Assembly (NCBI GenBank): GCA_903824575.1
Contig: CAIJXJ010000222.1
Span: 1-64,000 of the forward strand
Length of the DNA stretch: 64,000 bases
Direction of reading: 5' to 3'
Source: an uncultured Methylobacillus sp.
GTDB taxonomy: Bacteria; Pseudomonadota; Gammaproteobacteria; Burkholderiales; Methylophilaceae
In this document: in pieces, positions 50,562 through 60,209 of the stretch
How positions within the stretch are numbered: the stretch's first letter is position 1
Layout of the letters: the number at the start of each line of letters is the position of its first letter
Program-made: the position numbers and the translations under genes
The notes under the pieces: generated by a model
Seen by the model: only the letters and a program-made list of their open reading frames with translations
The model's database searches: none
Told to the model about the DNA's origin: nothing

Positions 50562-51476
50562 ATGCCCACCCTGCAAAACCACGCGCCGCCGGCTTTCTTC
50601 AATCGCGGCCCCAGTTCGTTCACGCGACTTGTTTTCTTCGCCGCGCTTTCTATCGCCCTGATGGCGGTGGATGCTCGCCTGCACTATCTGGTAGAGGTGC
50701 GGCAGGGCTTTGCCACCTTGCTGCAGCCGCTTGAAGTGATCGCTCACAGCCCAGCCATGGCCTATGACCAGACCCGCGATTTCATTACACGGCAAAGCCT
50801 GTTGGCCGGAGAAAATCAGCAACTACATCAACAGCGCCTCAAGCTCAGCGCCGACTTGCAACGCTTTCGAACCCTGCAACTGGAAAACGAGCACCTGCGC
50901 AACCTGTTGGGCGCGGCTCAGTCATCGCCCCAGCCAGCCAAACTGGCCGAAATCATCCATAGCGGCCGCGACCCGTTTTCGCACAAAGTGATCGTCAGTC
51001 TCGGCTCGCAACAGGGCATCATTGCCGGGCAGGCAGCCATGGATGAATCTGGCGTAATCGGCCAAGTGACCCAGGTTTACCCGTTCAGCAGCGAAGTGAC
51101 CCTGATCACCGACAAGGATCTGGCGATCCCGATCCAGGTTGAACGCAACGGCCTGCGCGCGATCGTGTTCGGCCATGGCCGCGACGGCAGTATCGACCTG
51201 CCCTATCTACCGATGAATGTGGATATTCGTGAAGGCGACCGGCTGGTGACCTCCGGCATCGATGGCATTTATCCAAGCGGACTGGCAGTGGCGAAGGTCA
51301 CCCGCATCGAACGCAACCAGGACTCACCCTTTGCCCGCATCATCTGTACGCCAACGGCGGGCATCGGAAGCCACCGTCAGGTCTTGCTGCTCACCATGGT
51401 CAATGTACCAGCCACGCCTGCCGAATCCAGAAAAATGATCCCTGTCCGCTCACGCCATGCGCCCCGTCAGCCTTAA
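50562..51476 (+). CDS. mreC: Rod-shape protein MreC
   Basis: 304-aa bitopic membrane protein: one N-terminal helix (FTRLVFFAALSIALMAVD), a coiled coil (LLAGENQQLHQQRLKLSADL) and two beta domains with VIVSLGSQQGIIAGQAAMDESGVIGQV (read in parts) and GDRLVTSGIDGIYPSGL. It links MreB to PBP2 in the periplasm. It overlaps mreD by 20 bases. Confidence 0.96.
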   Translation: MPTLQNHAPPAFFNRGPSSFTRLVFFAALSIALMAVDARLHYLVEVRQGFATLLQPLEVIAHSPAMAYDQTRDFITRQSLLAGENQQLHQQRLKLSADLQRFRTLQLENEHLRNLLGAAQSSPQPAKLAEIIHSGRDPFSHKVIVSLGSQQGIIAGQAAMDESGVIGQVTQVYPFSSEVTLITDKDLAIPIQVERNGLRAIVFGHGRDGSIDLPYLPMNVDIREGDRLVTSGIDGIYPSGLAVAKVTRIERNQDSPFARIICTPTAGIGSHRQVLLLTMVNVPATPAESRKMIPVRSRHAPRQP

Positions 51477-51933
51477 AGACATTTATTTCACGCTACTGGT
51501 GGCGTTCATGCTCTACCTGCTGCCCTGGGCCGGATTCGGCCTGATGCTGCGTCCGGACTTCGTGTTACTGGTGTTGCTTTACTGGCTGTTACGCGCACCC
51601 CAACTATGCAATGTCGGTACCGCATGGACGCTAGGGATTCTGGTTGACCTCGCCAGTGGCAGCCTGTTTGGCCAGTATGGCCTGACCTACGCGCTCACCG
51701 CGTTCGTCGCGCTGACCTATCAGCGCCGCCTGGTGCTGTTCAACGACTGGCAGCAGGCCGGCTATGTTCTGTTGCTGTTGTTGCTGACCCAGATCACGTT
51801 GTTGATCCTCAAGCTATTTTCCGGCGGCGACCTGTCGGGCTGGAACTATTTCCTGCCAAGCATCAGTGGCGTGCTGTTATGGCAGGTCGTGGTTTACTCG
51901 CGGATTCGCGTGACCGGCAACAAAGACCATTGA
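51457..51933 (+). CDS. mreD: Rod-shape protein MreD
   Basis: 158-aa inner-membrane protein with about five helices (ILVDLASGSLFGQYGLTYAL is the family's conserved stretch). It stabilises MreC in the elongasome. It overlaps the mreC end by 20 bases and is followed after 9 bases by mrdA. Confidence 0.93.
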   Translation: MRPVSLKDIYFTLLVAFMLYLLPWAGFGLMLRPDFVLLVLLYWLLRAPQLCNVGTAWTLGILVDLASGSLFGQYGLTYALTAFVALTYQRRLVLFNDWQQAGYVLLLLLLTQITLLILKLFSGGDLSGWNYFLPSISGVLLWQVVVYSRIRVTGNKDH

Positions 51934-51942
51934 TTCACGCCC

Positions 51943-53865
51943 ATGCATCTTAGATCCGAGCTGAAAAATACCCAGCGCGAGCAGCACTTGTTCAGGCTTA
52001 GACTTGGTGTTTCGGCCATCGTGGTGCTGATCTGTTTTTGCATTCTGGCGGCACGCTTCTTCTACCTTCAGTTCTTCAAATACGACCACTACCAGACGCT
52101 GGCAGAAAGCAATCGCATCTCTCTGGTTCCCATCGTACCCAATCGAGGTCTGATCCTGGATCGCAACGGCGTGGTGCTGGCGCACAACTTTTTCGTCTAC
52201 ACGCTGGAAATCACCCCCTCCAGGGTGGAAAACGTGGAAACCACAATCAACAACGTGGCGCAATTGATCGAGATTACATCCTCCGACCGTAAACGCTTCA
52301 AGAAATTTCGCGACCAGAGCCACAGCTTCGAGAGCGTGCCTCTACGTTCTCACCTGAGCGAAGAAGAGGCCGCGCGTTTTGCCGTGAATCGCTACCGCTT
52401 CCCCGGCGTTGAAATTCGCTCGCGCCTGTTTCGGCACTATCCGCAAGGCGAGCTCGGCTCGCACCTGATCGGCTATATCGCCCGCATCAACGACAGTGAC
52501 CTGAAATCTCTAGACGAAAAAGACGATCTGCCCAATTACAAGGGCACCGACCATATCGGCAAGAGCGGCCTGGAGCAATATTACGAGGAACAATTGCATG
52601 GCACCACAGGCTTCCAGCAGGTCGAAATCGATGCCGATGGGCACGCCGTCCGCGTGCTTTCAAGCTCCCCCCCAGTGCCCGGCAACAACCTGACTCTGTC
52701 AATCGACAGCAAATTGCAGGACATTGCCGAAAAGGCCTTTGGCGAGCATCGTGGCGCCCTGGTGGCGATCAATCCGGCCAATGGCGAGGTACTCGCCTAC
52801 GTCAGCCAACCCAGCTTCGATCCCAACCTTTTTGTCGATGGCATCGATCCGGACAGTTGGCGCGGGCTCAATGAATCACTGGACAAACCGCTGATCAACC
52901 GTCCGATGCGTGGCGTTTACCCGCCGGGCTCGACGTTCAAGCCCTTCGTGGCCATGGCGGGATTGGAATATGGCAAGCGCGAGCCGCCCTACAGCATCGG
53001 CGACCCCGGCTTCTACACCCTGCCTGGCAGTTCGCACCAGTATCGCGACTGGAAACCAGGTGGGCACGGCAGGGTAGATATCCAGCGCGCCATCACCATC
53101 TCTTGCGACACCTTTTTCTATGGCCTGGCGCTCGACATCGGCATCGACAAACTGGCGGCATTCACCAGCCATTTCGGCTTCGGCCGGAAATCCGGCATCG
53201 ATCTTGATGGCGAACTCGCAGGGCTGTTGCCAACGCCCGCCTGGAAGGCCAAACGCTGGAAACAGAAATGGTATCCGGGGGAGACCCTGATTACCGGTAT
53301 CGGCCAGGGTTATCTGCAAGTGACCCCGTTACAACTGGCCCAAGCCACAGCCACCCTTGCCAACAATGGCACCGCCGTGCGCCCCCATCTGGTGACCAGC
53401 ATTCAGGAAGGTGGTGGTAAAGGCATCATCCGTCCGGTGGCGGTGCAGATCATGGACAAGATCGAACTGAGCCAGCCGCACATCGATCTGGTGCGACAAG
53501 GCATGATGGGGGTGACTCAACCTGGCGGCACGGCGGCCAGCATCGGTGCCGGAGCCCCCTATCTGATCGCGGCCAAAACCGGCACAGCGCAAGTCGTTGC
53601 CATCAAACAAGGCGAAAAATACAATGCCAAGGCTATCGACGAACGCCACCGCGATCACGCCTTATTCATCGCCTATGCTCCGGCGGAAAACCCCAGAATC
53701 GCTCTGGCGGTCATCGTGGAAAATGGCGGGCACGGCGGCTCCGTGGCGGGCCCGATTGCGCGCCAGGTGATGGACTATTATTTGCTGGGCAAGGATCCGA
53801 CGCCACCACCCGCGACGAAGCCCGAACCAATGACAGCCACAACGGAGCCAGAACCCCATGATTAA
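51943..53865 (+). CDS. mrdA: Penicillin-binding protein 2
   Basis: 640-aa elongation transpeptidase. It has a membrane anchor (about 23-45), a pedestal domain with VPNRGLILDRNG, SxxK at Ser330-Lys333 in YPPGSTFKPF, SCD in TISCDTFFYGLA and KTGTAQ. The C-terminal tail is Pro/Thr-rich. It overlaps rodA by 8 bases, matching the known PBP2-RodA partnership. Confidence 0.97.
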   Translation: MHLRSELKNTQREQHLFRLRLGVSAIVVLICFCILAARFFYLQFFKYDHYQTLAESNRISLVPIVPNRGLILDRNGVVLAHNFFVYTLEITPSRVENVETTINNVAQLIEITSSDRKRFKKFRDQSHSFESVPLRSHLSEEEAARFAVNRYRFPGVEIRSRLFRHYPQGELGSHLIGYIARINDSDLKSLDEKDDLPNYKGTDHIGKSGLEQYYEEQLHGTTGFQQVEIDADGHAVRVLSSSPPVPGNNLTLSIDSKLQDIAEKAFGEHRGALVAINPANGEVLAYVSQPSFDPNLFVDGIDPDSWRGLNESLDKPLINRPMRGVYPPGSTFKPFVAMAGLEYGKREPPYSIGDPGFYTLPGSSHQYRDWKPGGHGRVDIQRAITISCDTFFYGLALDIGIDKLAAFTSHFGFGRKSGIDLDGELAGLLPTPAWKAKRWKQKWYPGETLITGIGQGYLQVTPLQLAQATATLANNGTAVRPHLVTSIQEGGGKGIIRPVAVQIMDKIELSQPHIDLVRQGMMGVTQPGGTAASIGAGAPYLIAAKTGTAQVVAIKQGEKYNAKAIDERHRDHALFIAYAPAENPRIALAVIVENGGHGGSVAGPIARQVMDYYLLGKDPTPPPATKPEPMTATTEPEPHD

Positions 53866-54952
53866 ACTGTGGCTGAAACGCGCAACAGCACATTTCGACC
53901 AATTCCTGCTGATCACGCTATTGTTCACCTTGCTGGTGGCCTTATTCGTCCTGTATAGCGCCTCTGGCCAGAGCATGGACAGAATGATGTCCCAGGCCAC
54001 CAACATCATAGTCGCCCTGGTAATCTTGTGGATCTTCGCCAACATTCCGCCGCAACACCTGCAGCGCGTAGCGGTACCGCTCTATCTGCTGGGCATGCTG
54101 CTGTTGATCGGCGTGTTCCTGTTCGGTGATGTTTCCAAGGGGGCGAGGCGCTGGCTAAATCTGGGCGTCATGCGCATTCAGCCGTCAGAATTGATGCGCA
54201 TCGCAGTGCCGATGTTGCTGGCCTGGTATTTCGCCCGACGTGAGGATGCCTTGCGCTTCGTCGACTATGTCATTGGCGCCGTGATGCTAGCCTTGCCGGT
54301 CGCCCTCATCGTCAAGCAACCCGACCTTGGCACCGCGCTCCTGATCGCCGCTTCCGGCTTCTACGTGCTATTTCTCGCCGGCTTGAGCTGGCGCCTGTTG
54401 ATCGGACTCGGATTGTCGGTGGCTGGACTGATCCCACTGGTATGGCCACATTTGCATGATTACCAGCGCCGCCGCATCGAGATCCTGTTCGATCCCTACC
54501 AAGATCCACTTGGCGCCGGCTACCACACCATACAGGCCACCATCGCACTGGGATCCGGCGGCCTTGCCGGCAAAGGCTGGCTGCATGGCACGCAGGCGCA
54601 ACTGGATTTCCTGCCAGAGCGACATACCGATTTCATTTTTGCCGTGTTCGGTGAGGAATTCGGACTGCTTGGCAACCTGCTGCTGCTGGTCCTGTTCAGC
54701 ATCATCATCGCGCGCGGCATGCTGATCACCATCAATGCCCAGAACACCTTCTCCCGCCTGCTTGCCGGCAGCATCACGCTCACCTTCTTCACCTATGCCT
54801 TCGTCAACATGGGAATGGTCAGCGGCATACTCCCGGTCGTGGGCGTGCCGCTGCCGCTCATCAGCTATGGCGGCACCTCACTGGTGACCTTGATGATAGG
54901 ATTTGGTATCTTGATGAGCATCCAGACCCACAAAAAGCTGATGTCCGCATGA
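53858..54952 (+). CDS. rodA: Peptidoglycan glycosyltransferase RodA
   Basis: 364-aa SEDS-family polymerase with about ten membrane helices. It has the GARRWLNLGVMRIQPSELM signature, VKQPDLGTALL, the long periplasmic loop with HTDFIFAVFGEEFGLLG, and GVPLPLISYGGTSLV. It polymerises lipid II glycan with PBP2. Its end overlaps rlpA by four bases. Confidence 0.97.
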   Translation: MIKLWLKRATAHFDQFLLITLLFTLLVALFVLYSASGQSMDRMMSQATNIIVALVILWIFANIPPQHLQRVAVPLYLLGMLLLIGVFLFGDVSKGARRWLNLGVMRIQPSELMRIAVPMLLAWYFARREDALRFVDYVIGAVMLALPVALIVKQPDLGTALLIAASGFYVLFLAGLSWRLLIGLGLSVAGLIPLVWPHLHDYQRRRIEILFDPYQDPLGAGYHTIQATIALGSGGLAGKGWLHGTQAQLDFLPERHTDFIFAVFGEEFGLLGNLLLLVLFSIIIARGMLITINAQNTFSRLLAGSITLTFFTYAFVNMGMVSGILPVVGVPLPLISYGGTSLVTLMIGFGILMSIQTHKKLMSA

Positions 54953-55887
54953 AAAACAAGGCAAGCCATATCATCTTCCATGCCTGGCTGCGGGCCGGCA
55001 TGACCATAGGTTTTGTCCTCATGCTGAATGGCTGCGGCACGGTTTCGAGCCGCCCCATGGCGCCCGCCGTCGAACATAGCGAATCACCTGTCAAGAGCGC
55101 GACGCAGCCGGTGCCAACTGCCAAGGGGGGCGGCTATTACCTGGACGATGGCCCGGGCGACAATCCGCCCGCAAACATTGATGCCATTGCCGATGCCATT
55201 CCCATCGTCGAGCCACTCCTGGTCCGCGCCAACCGGCCTTATGTCGCTCTGGGTGAAAATTACACTCCCATGACCCAGGTCCAACCCTATAAAGCGCAAG
55301 GCGTCGCCTCCTGGTATGGCAGGCGATACCACAACCAGAAAACTGCCAGCGGTGAACTGTATGACATGTACGGCATGACCGCAGCACACACCACCTTGCC
55401 TATCCCCAGCTTTGTGCGCATCAGCAACCCGGAAAATGGCAGATCGGTGGTGGTACGTATCAATGATAGAGGCCCTTTCAAACATGACCGCCTGATCGAC
55501 CTTTCCTACGCCGCCGCCTACAAGCTGCGCCTGCTGGGCAAAGGCAGCGGTCTGGTCGAGGTAGAATTGATCGATCCACACACTGCCGCCACCAACGTGG
55601 CTCCAGAACCGGCAACCCACGTCATGGAAGGCAAGCCGGAGAGCATTCCAGGTAATAGCGGCAGCTTCATTCAGGCCGGCGCCTTCAAACAGAAGGAAAA
55701 TGCCGATCAGTTGCGCGACAAGCTCAGGCAGCAAAGCCTGGCACAAAATGTCACGGTAGAGAACTGGTATAATGATGGCATCTACCGTGTCCGCCTTGGG
55801 CCCTATGCCAACCGCGACGATGCCGTCCGCGCAGCTGGTGAAATCAAGCAAACCCTCGGCGTATCAACTCTCGTCATTACCCAGTAA
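54949..55887 (+). CDS. rlpA: RlpA septal-ring lytic transglycosylase
   Basis: 312-aa lipoprotein (lipobox LNGC, Cys29). A double-psi beta-barrel follows a linker of about 90 residues: GVASWYGRRYHNQKTASGE, MTAAHTTLP and VVRINDRGPF. A C-terminal SPOR domain (about 232-312) binds denuded glycan. In Pseudomonas RlpA cleaves such glycan. The order rodA-rlpA-dacC is conserved. Confidence 0.95.
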   Translation: MKNKASHIIFHAWLRAGMTIGFVLMLNGCGTVSSRPMAPAVEHSESPVKSATQPVPTAKGGGYYLDDGPGDNPPANIDAIADAIPIVEPLLVRANRPYVALGENYTPMTQVQPYKAQGVASWYGRRYHNQKTASGELYDMYGMTAAHTTLPIPSFVRISNPENGRSVVVRINDRGPFKHDRLIDLSYAAAYKLRLLGKGSGLVEVELIDPHTAATNVAPEPATHVMEGKPESIPGNSGSFIQAGAFKQKENADQLRDKLRQQSLAQNVTVENWYNDGIYRVRLGPYANRDDAVRAAGEIKQTLGVSTLVITQ

Positions 55888-55897
55888 AGAATCCTCC

Positions 55898-57025
55898 ATG
55901 AAATTTCTCATATTTATTTTGTCCCTGTTTTTTTCTGCCATCGTCATTGCCGATGACATCCCGCCGCCGCCCACGCTCGCTGCCAAGGCTTTCGTGCTGA
56001 TCGATTTCAACAGCGGCACGACGCTGGCGCAACAAGCTGTCAATGACCGCATTGAACCAGCTTCGCTGACCAAACTGATGACCGCTTACCTGTCCTTCAA
56101 AGCCCTCAAGAACGGACATTTACAACTGACTCAGGTGCTGCCGGTTAGCTTGAAGGCCTGGAGAATCGAAGGCTCCAAGATGTTCATCGAACCAGACCGG
56201 CCCGTCACCGTGGATGAATTACTGCATGGCATGATCATCCAGTCGGGCAACGACGCCTGCATCGCGCTGGCGGAAGGCATCGCCAGTTCTGAAGAAATCT
56301 TCGCCGGCCTGATGAACAAGGAAGCCGCGCGCCTGGGGATGAAGAATACACATTTCATGAATTCCACCGGCCTGCCGGATTCCAATCATTACACCACGGC
56401 CCAAGATCTCTCACTGTTGGCCGCTGCGCTAATTCGAGACTTTCCTGATCAGTACAAGCGTCTGTACGGGATCAAGGAATACAGCTACAACAAGATCACG
56501 CAACCTAATCGCAACCTGCTGTTGTGGCGCGACCCTTATGTCGATGGCATGAAGACCGGGCACACCGAAAGTGCCGGCTATTGCCTGATTGCATCGGCCA
56601 AGCGTGGCGACATGCGGCTGATTTCGGTGGTACTGGGCACCCCGTCAGAAACCGCGCGTGCGGTGGAGAGCCAGAAACTTCTGAACTTCGGCTTCCAGTT
56701 CTATGATTCCCGTATCGTCTACAAACAAGGCCAGACCATCGGCACATTCAAGGTTTGGAAAGGTTCTGACAACACCCTGGCCGCCACGGTAGCCCGTGAT
56801 TTATATGTCACGCTACCCAAGAGCGACGCCGCACGACTCAAGGCCGACGTCGTGAGTCGTCAGCCTCTTATCGCGCCCATCGCTGCCGGCCAGGAAGTCG
56901 GGGAGATCCAGTTCTCGCTGGACGGCAAGCCTTTGATGAAGCACAAACTGGTCGCCGCCAAAGAAATCCCTGTCGCCGGCATCTTTGGCCGCATGGCTGA
57001 CAGCATCAAGCTGATCTTCAATTAG
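55898..57025 (+). CDS. dacC: D-Ala-D-Ala carboxypeptidase (PBP5/6 family)
   Basis: 375-aa class C penicillin-binding protein. A signal peptide (1-19) is followed by the peptidase domain with SLTK at Ser56, SGN in IQSGNDACIAL and KTGHTE, then a beta-rich C-terminal domain and a terminal amphipathic helix (GIFGRMADSIKLIF) for membrane binding. It trims pentapeptide side chains. The start at 55898 is 10 bases after rlpA; the longer frame lies inside rlpA. Confidence 0.95.
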   Translation: MKFLIFILSLFFSAIVIADDIPPPPTLAAKAFVLIDFNSGTTLAQQAVNDRIEPASLTKLMTAYLSFKALKNGHLQLTQVLPVSLKAWRIEGSKMFIEPDRPVTVDELLHGMIIQSGNDACIALAEGIASSEEIFAGLMNKEAARLGMKNTHFMNSTGLPDSNHYTTAQDLSLLAAALIRDFPDQYKRLYGIKEYSYNKITQPNRNLLLWRDPYVDGMKTGHTESAGYCLIASAKRGDMRLISVVLGTPSETARAVESQKLLNFGFQFYDSRIVYKQGQTIGTFKVWKGSDNTLAATVARDLYVTLPKSDAARLKADVVSRQPLIAPIAAGQEVGEIQFSLDGKPLMKHKLVAAKEIPVAGIFGRMADSIKLIFN

Positions 57026-57073
57026 TACAACAAACCTCTTTGACTGGATTTCTATTCGTTACTTAGGATTTCC

Positions 57074-57931
57074 TTGACGCAAATAGTCTATCTCAATGGC
57101 AAGTTTCTGCCGATCGAACAGGCCTACGTACCCGTGCTTGATCGCGGCTTCATCTTCGGCGACGGCGTGTACGAGCTGATACCGGTTTACTCGCGTCATC
57201 CATTCCGCCTGCGTGAGCATCTGCAGCGCTTGCAGAACAGTCTGGATTCCATTCAGCTTGACAACCCAAAGTCCGTCGATGAATGGTCGCAGCTGATCAA
57301 TGAGATGGTTCGGCAGGCTGATTTTGAGGACCAGTCGGTTTATCTGCATATCACCCGAGGCGTCTCCCGTCGCGACCATCCTTTCCCAAAGAATGTTGCG
57401 CCCACCCTATTCATGATGAGTAACCCGCTCACCACACCACCAGTTACCCAGGTCGAAAATGGTGTGGCGGCAATCTCTGCCATCGATAACCGCTGGGACC
57501 GCTGCGACATCAAGGCCATCTCCCTGTTACCCAACGTGCTATTGCGCCAACTGGCGGTCGATGCGGGGGCCAATGAAACCGTGCTTTTCCGCGACGGCAT
57601 CCTGACCGAAGGCACGGCCAGCAACATCTTCGCCGTAGAAAACGGCATCATTCTGGCACCGGTCAAGGACCATCACCTATTGCCGGGCATTACCTATGAC
57701 TTGGTGCTGGAACTGGCAAAACACCACGGCATTCCAATTTCGATTGGACAGTTTGACGAATCGCGCATCCGCCAGGCTGACGAGCTGTGGCTGACTTCAT
57801 CCACGCGTGAAGTGCTTGCCATCACCACACTCGATAATCGGGCCATAGGTCAGGGCCAGCCCGGACCGCTGTTCCGTACCATGTATGGCCTGTATCAGGA
57901 CTACAAAAACAAGGTCATGCGCAATGGCTGA
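57074..57931 (+). CDS. dat: D-amino acid aminotransferase
   Basis: 285-aa fold-type IV PLP enzyme. It has LDRGFIFGDGVYELIPV, catalytic Lys147 in RCDIKAISLLPNVL, and ETVLFRDGILTEGTASNIF with the PLP-binding Glu. It probably makes D-alanine or D-glutamate for the wall, which fits its place after dacC; ADC lyase or branched-chain transaminase activity is possible from fold alone. The start codon is TTG, preceded by TTAGGATTTCC. Confidence 0.88.
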   Translation: MTQIVYLNGKFLPIEQAYVPVLDRGFIFGDGVYELIPVYSRHPFRLREHLQRLQNSLDSIQLDNPKSVDEWSQLINEMVRQADFEDQSVYLHITRGVSRRDHPFPKNVAPTLFMMSNPLTTPPVTQVENGVAAISAIDNRWDRCDIKAISLLPNVLLRQLAVDAGANETVLFRDGILTEGTASNIFAVENGIILAPVKDHHLLPGITYDLVLELAKHHGIPISIGQFDESRIRQADELWLTSSTREVLAITTLDNRAIGQGQPGPLFRTMYGLYQDYKNKVMRNG

Positions 57932-58190
57932 TGCGGACACCTTGCTCGAATTTCCCTGTGAATTTCCAATCAAGGTCATGGGCGAAACACGCGATGATTT
58001 CACCGCGACCATGCTCGAAATCGTGCGTTTGCACGCGCCGGACGTAGATGCCTCCCGCGTCGAATCTCGTCCCAGCAGTTCGGGTAAATACCTTAGCCTG
58101 ACCATCACCATCACCGCCACCTCGAAGCCGCAACTGGACGACTTGTATCGAAGTTTAAGCGGTCATCCCATGGTCAAGGTCGTGCTCTGA
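57924..58190 (+). CDS. DUF493 (YbeD) family protein
   Basis: 88-aa small alpha/beta protein of the YbeD family. LEFPCEFPIKVMG at the start and SSGKYLSLTITITATSKPQLDDLYR (read in parts) are typical. It overlaps dat by 8 bases and is followed by lipB after 3 bases, the usual dacA-ybeD-lipB-lipA order of proteobacteria. Its role is unknown; linkage to lipoate genes is conserved. Confidence 0.9.
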   Translation: MADADTLLEFPCEFPIKVMGETRDDFTATMLEIVRLHAPDVDASRVESRPSSSGKYLSLTITITATSKPQLDDLYRSLSGHPMVKVVL

Positions 58191-58193
58191 CCC

Positions 58194-58799
58194 ATGATCG
58201 TCAGGCACCTCGGTTTGACCGATTTTGAGACCACCTGGCACGAGATGCAAGCGTTCACTTTAAAACGGAGTATTGATACGCCGGACGAACTATGGCTCAC
58301 CGAACATCATCCCGTTTACACCTTGGGCTTGAACCGTCGTGATGTACGCATGCCGATGCGAGATGACATCCCGCTGGTCCTGACTGACCGTGGCGGCAAG
58401 ATCACCTACCATGGACCCGGCCAAATTGTGCTATATGCCCTGATTAACCTCGAACGCCGAAAACTTGGTATTCGCGCCATGGTCGAACTCATGGAAGGTA
58501 CCGTTATCCGCCTGCTCGCAAACTATGGCATCGAAGCTATGAGCCGCCGTGACGCGCCTGGCGTCTATGTGGCTGACACGAAAATTGCCTCACTCGGTTT
58601 GCGCCTGAAAAATGGCTGCTGTTATCATGGCCTCAGCCTGAATGTTGCCATGGACCTGTCCCCGTTCGACGCCATCGATCCTTGCGGCTATCAGGGACTT
58701 GCCATCACCCAGACCAGCCTGCTTGGTCTCGATCAACCCTTGGCATTGCTGGCCGACAGGCTAGTTGAATTTTTTATCCAGCGATTGGACGCAGCATGA
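58194..58799 (+). CDS. lipB: Octanoyl-ACP:protein octanoyltransferase
   Basis: 201-aa enzyme that moves octanoate from ACP to lipoyl domains. It has the [19 protein letters not shown] signature, catalytic Lys130 in DTKIASLGL and Cys164 in DPCGYQG. The start MIVRHLG is close after the DUF493 gene. Its stop overlaps a 38-codon ORF by four bases (ATGA). Confidence 0.96.
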   Translation: MIVRHLGLTDFETTWHEMQAFTLKRSIDTPDELWLTEHHPVYTLGLNRRDVRMPMRDDIPLVLTDRGGKITYHGPGQIVLYALINLERRKLGIRAMVELMEGTVIRLLANYGIEAMSRRDAPGVYVADTKIASLGLRLKNGCCYHGLSLNVAMDLSPFDAIDPCGYQGLAITQTSLLGLDQPLALLADRLVEFFIQRLDAA

Positions 58800-58912
58800 T
58801 CAAACTGTTAATCATCATTCTGTTAGGCCTCTACACCATTGGCTTCATGCAACCGCCATCCGGGCAGCCGGCCGCCAGCAAAACGGCAGCCGCATCCCAA
58901 AAGGCTGACTGA
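58796..58912 (+). CDS. 38-aa membrane micropeptide between lipB and lipA
   Basis: An ATG overlapping the lipB stop (ATGA) opens 38 codons ending in TGA, 6 bases before lipA. The peptide begins [18 protein letters not shown], a single hydrophobic helix, and goes on with a short Pro/Ala/Ser tail ending KAD. It has the look of a small inner-membrane protein translated by coupling. I know no named family; it could be a chance frame, but the tight spacing on both sides favours a gene. Confidence 0.6.
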   Translation: MIKLLIIILLGLYTIGFMQPPSGQPAASKTAAASQKAD

Positions 58913-58918
58913 CACATC

Positions 58919-59860
58919 ATGCAAACACCCGTCAACAAGCAGCGCGGCGCAGCCAAGACTTCCCGCATCCCCATCAAGATCGTGCCGCAGCCTGCTACCC
59001 GCAAGCCGGAGTGGATCCGCATGAAGATGCCTGACAGCGTGCGCTATCAGGAAATCAAGCAGATCCTGCGTGACAACCAGCTGCATACGGTCTGCGAGGA
59101 AGCCTCCTGCCCCAACATCGGTGAATGTTTCAGTGGCGGCACCGCCACCTTCATGATCCTCGGGGACATCTGCACCCGGCGCTGCCCGTTCTGCGATGTA
59201 GCACATGGCAAGCCATTGCCACCGGATGCAGAGGAAGCGGAAAAAATGGCCCACACGATAGCCTTGATGAAATTGAAATACGTGGTCATCACCAGCGTCG
59301 ATCGCGATGACCTGCGTGATGGCGGAGCACAACACTTCGTCGATTGCATTCGTGCGGCACGCGAACAGTCGCCACAGCTCAAGATCGAAATACTGGTACC
59401 GGACTTCCGTGGCCGTCTCGACGCAGCCCTGGCCATCCTGAGCGGGGCGCCACCGGACGTAATGAACCATAACCTGGAAACCGTGCCGCGCCTCTACAAG
59501 CAAGCCAGACCAGGCGCCGATTACGCCAACTCGCTCAAACTTCTGAGTGACTTCAAGACTCATTTTCCAAACATTCCCACCAAGTCCGGCCTCATGCTCG
59601 GACTAGGTGAAACCGACGAAGAAATTCTCGATGTCATGCAGGATTTGCGCAACCATGGCGTAGAGATGCTAACCGTGGGCCAGTACTTGCAACCCAGCAT
59701 CCACCACCTGCCAGTGTCACGCTTCGTCGAACCATCGCGTTTTGAATGGTTTGAGCAACAAGCGCTGGCCATGGGTTTCACCAAAGCAGCCTGCGGTCCA
59801 ATGGTCAGGTCAAGTTATCACGCAGATCAGCAGGTGCATGGTATCGGTGTTGTTGTATGA
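58919..59860 (+). CDS. lipA: Lipoyl synthase
   Basis: 313-aa radical SAM enzyme that inserts sulfur into octanoyl groups. The auxiliary cluster is CX4CX5C at Cys59, Cys64 and Cys70, and the radical SAM cluster is CX3CX2C at Cys85, Cys89 and Cys92. The C-terminal RSSYHADQQ contains the conserved RSSY motif. Full length. It follows lipB and the micropeptide gene. Confidence 0.97.
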   Translation: MQTPVNKQRGAAKTSRIPIKIVPQPATRKPEWIRMKMPDSVRYQEIKQILRDNQLHTVCEEASCPNIGECFSGGTATFMILGDICTRRCPFCDVAHGKPLPPDAEEAEKMAHTIALMKLKYVVITSVDRDDLRDGGAQHFVDCIRAAREQSPQLKIEILVPDFRGRLDAALAILSGAPPDVMNHNLETVPRLYKQARPGADYANSLKLLSDFKTHFPNIPTKSGLMLGLGETDEEILDVMQDLRNHGVEMLTVGQYLQPSIHHLPVSRFVEPSRFEWFEQQALAMGFTKAACGPMVRSSYHADQQVHGIGVVV

Positions 59861-59893
59861 TTTTATAATCACTAATCCTGCGTTCAGGTCAAG

Positions 59894-60151
59894 ATGCAAA
59901 AGCGATCAACCAAAGCAAGTGCCGCTGTCGAGCGACTCAACAAGCGTAGCGGGAATCTGTATTCACTGTCCTGCCGACCGGATGGATTGTTTGCACTGGT
60001 TCTGACGACGGAAACCGGGCATTTGGAGCCGCTTGGTTCGCCACAGCCAATGGATCAGTTCCTGCTGTTCGTCAACGGCATCGACCCCCCTACACCAAAA
60101 CGCATCAGCAAACTGGATGTAGCCTTCAGGACTCAGCTTGAAAATAAGTAA
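59894..60151 (+). CDS. Uncharacterised 85-aa protein
   Basis: Family not recognised. The N-terminus is basic (MQKRSTKASAAVERLNKR), the rest mixed, with FALVLTTETGHLEPLG. There is no signal or membrane helix. The ATG follows CAGGTCAAG. It is 33 bases after lipA and may be the last gene of that transcript. It is convergent with the next gene. Confidence 0.6.
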   Translation: MQKRSTKASAAVERLNKRSGNLYSLSCRPDGLFALVLTTETGHLEPLGSPQPMDQFLLFVNGIDPPTPKRISKLDVAFRTQLENK

Positions 60152-60209
60152 GCGATTACTGTTATGCGGCCCGAGAGGCGCAAAAAACATGGCGTCCAGT
60201 TGATCTTGC

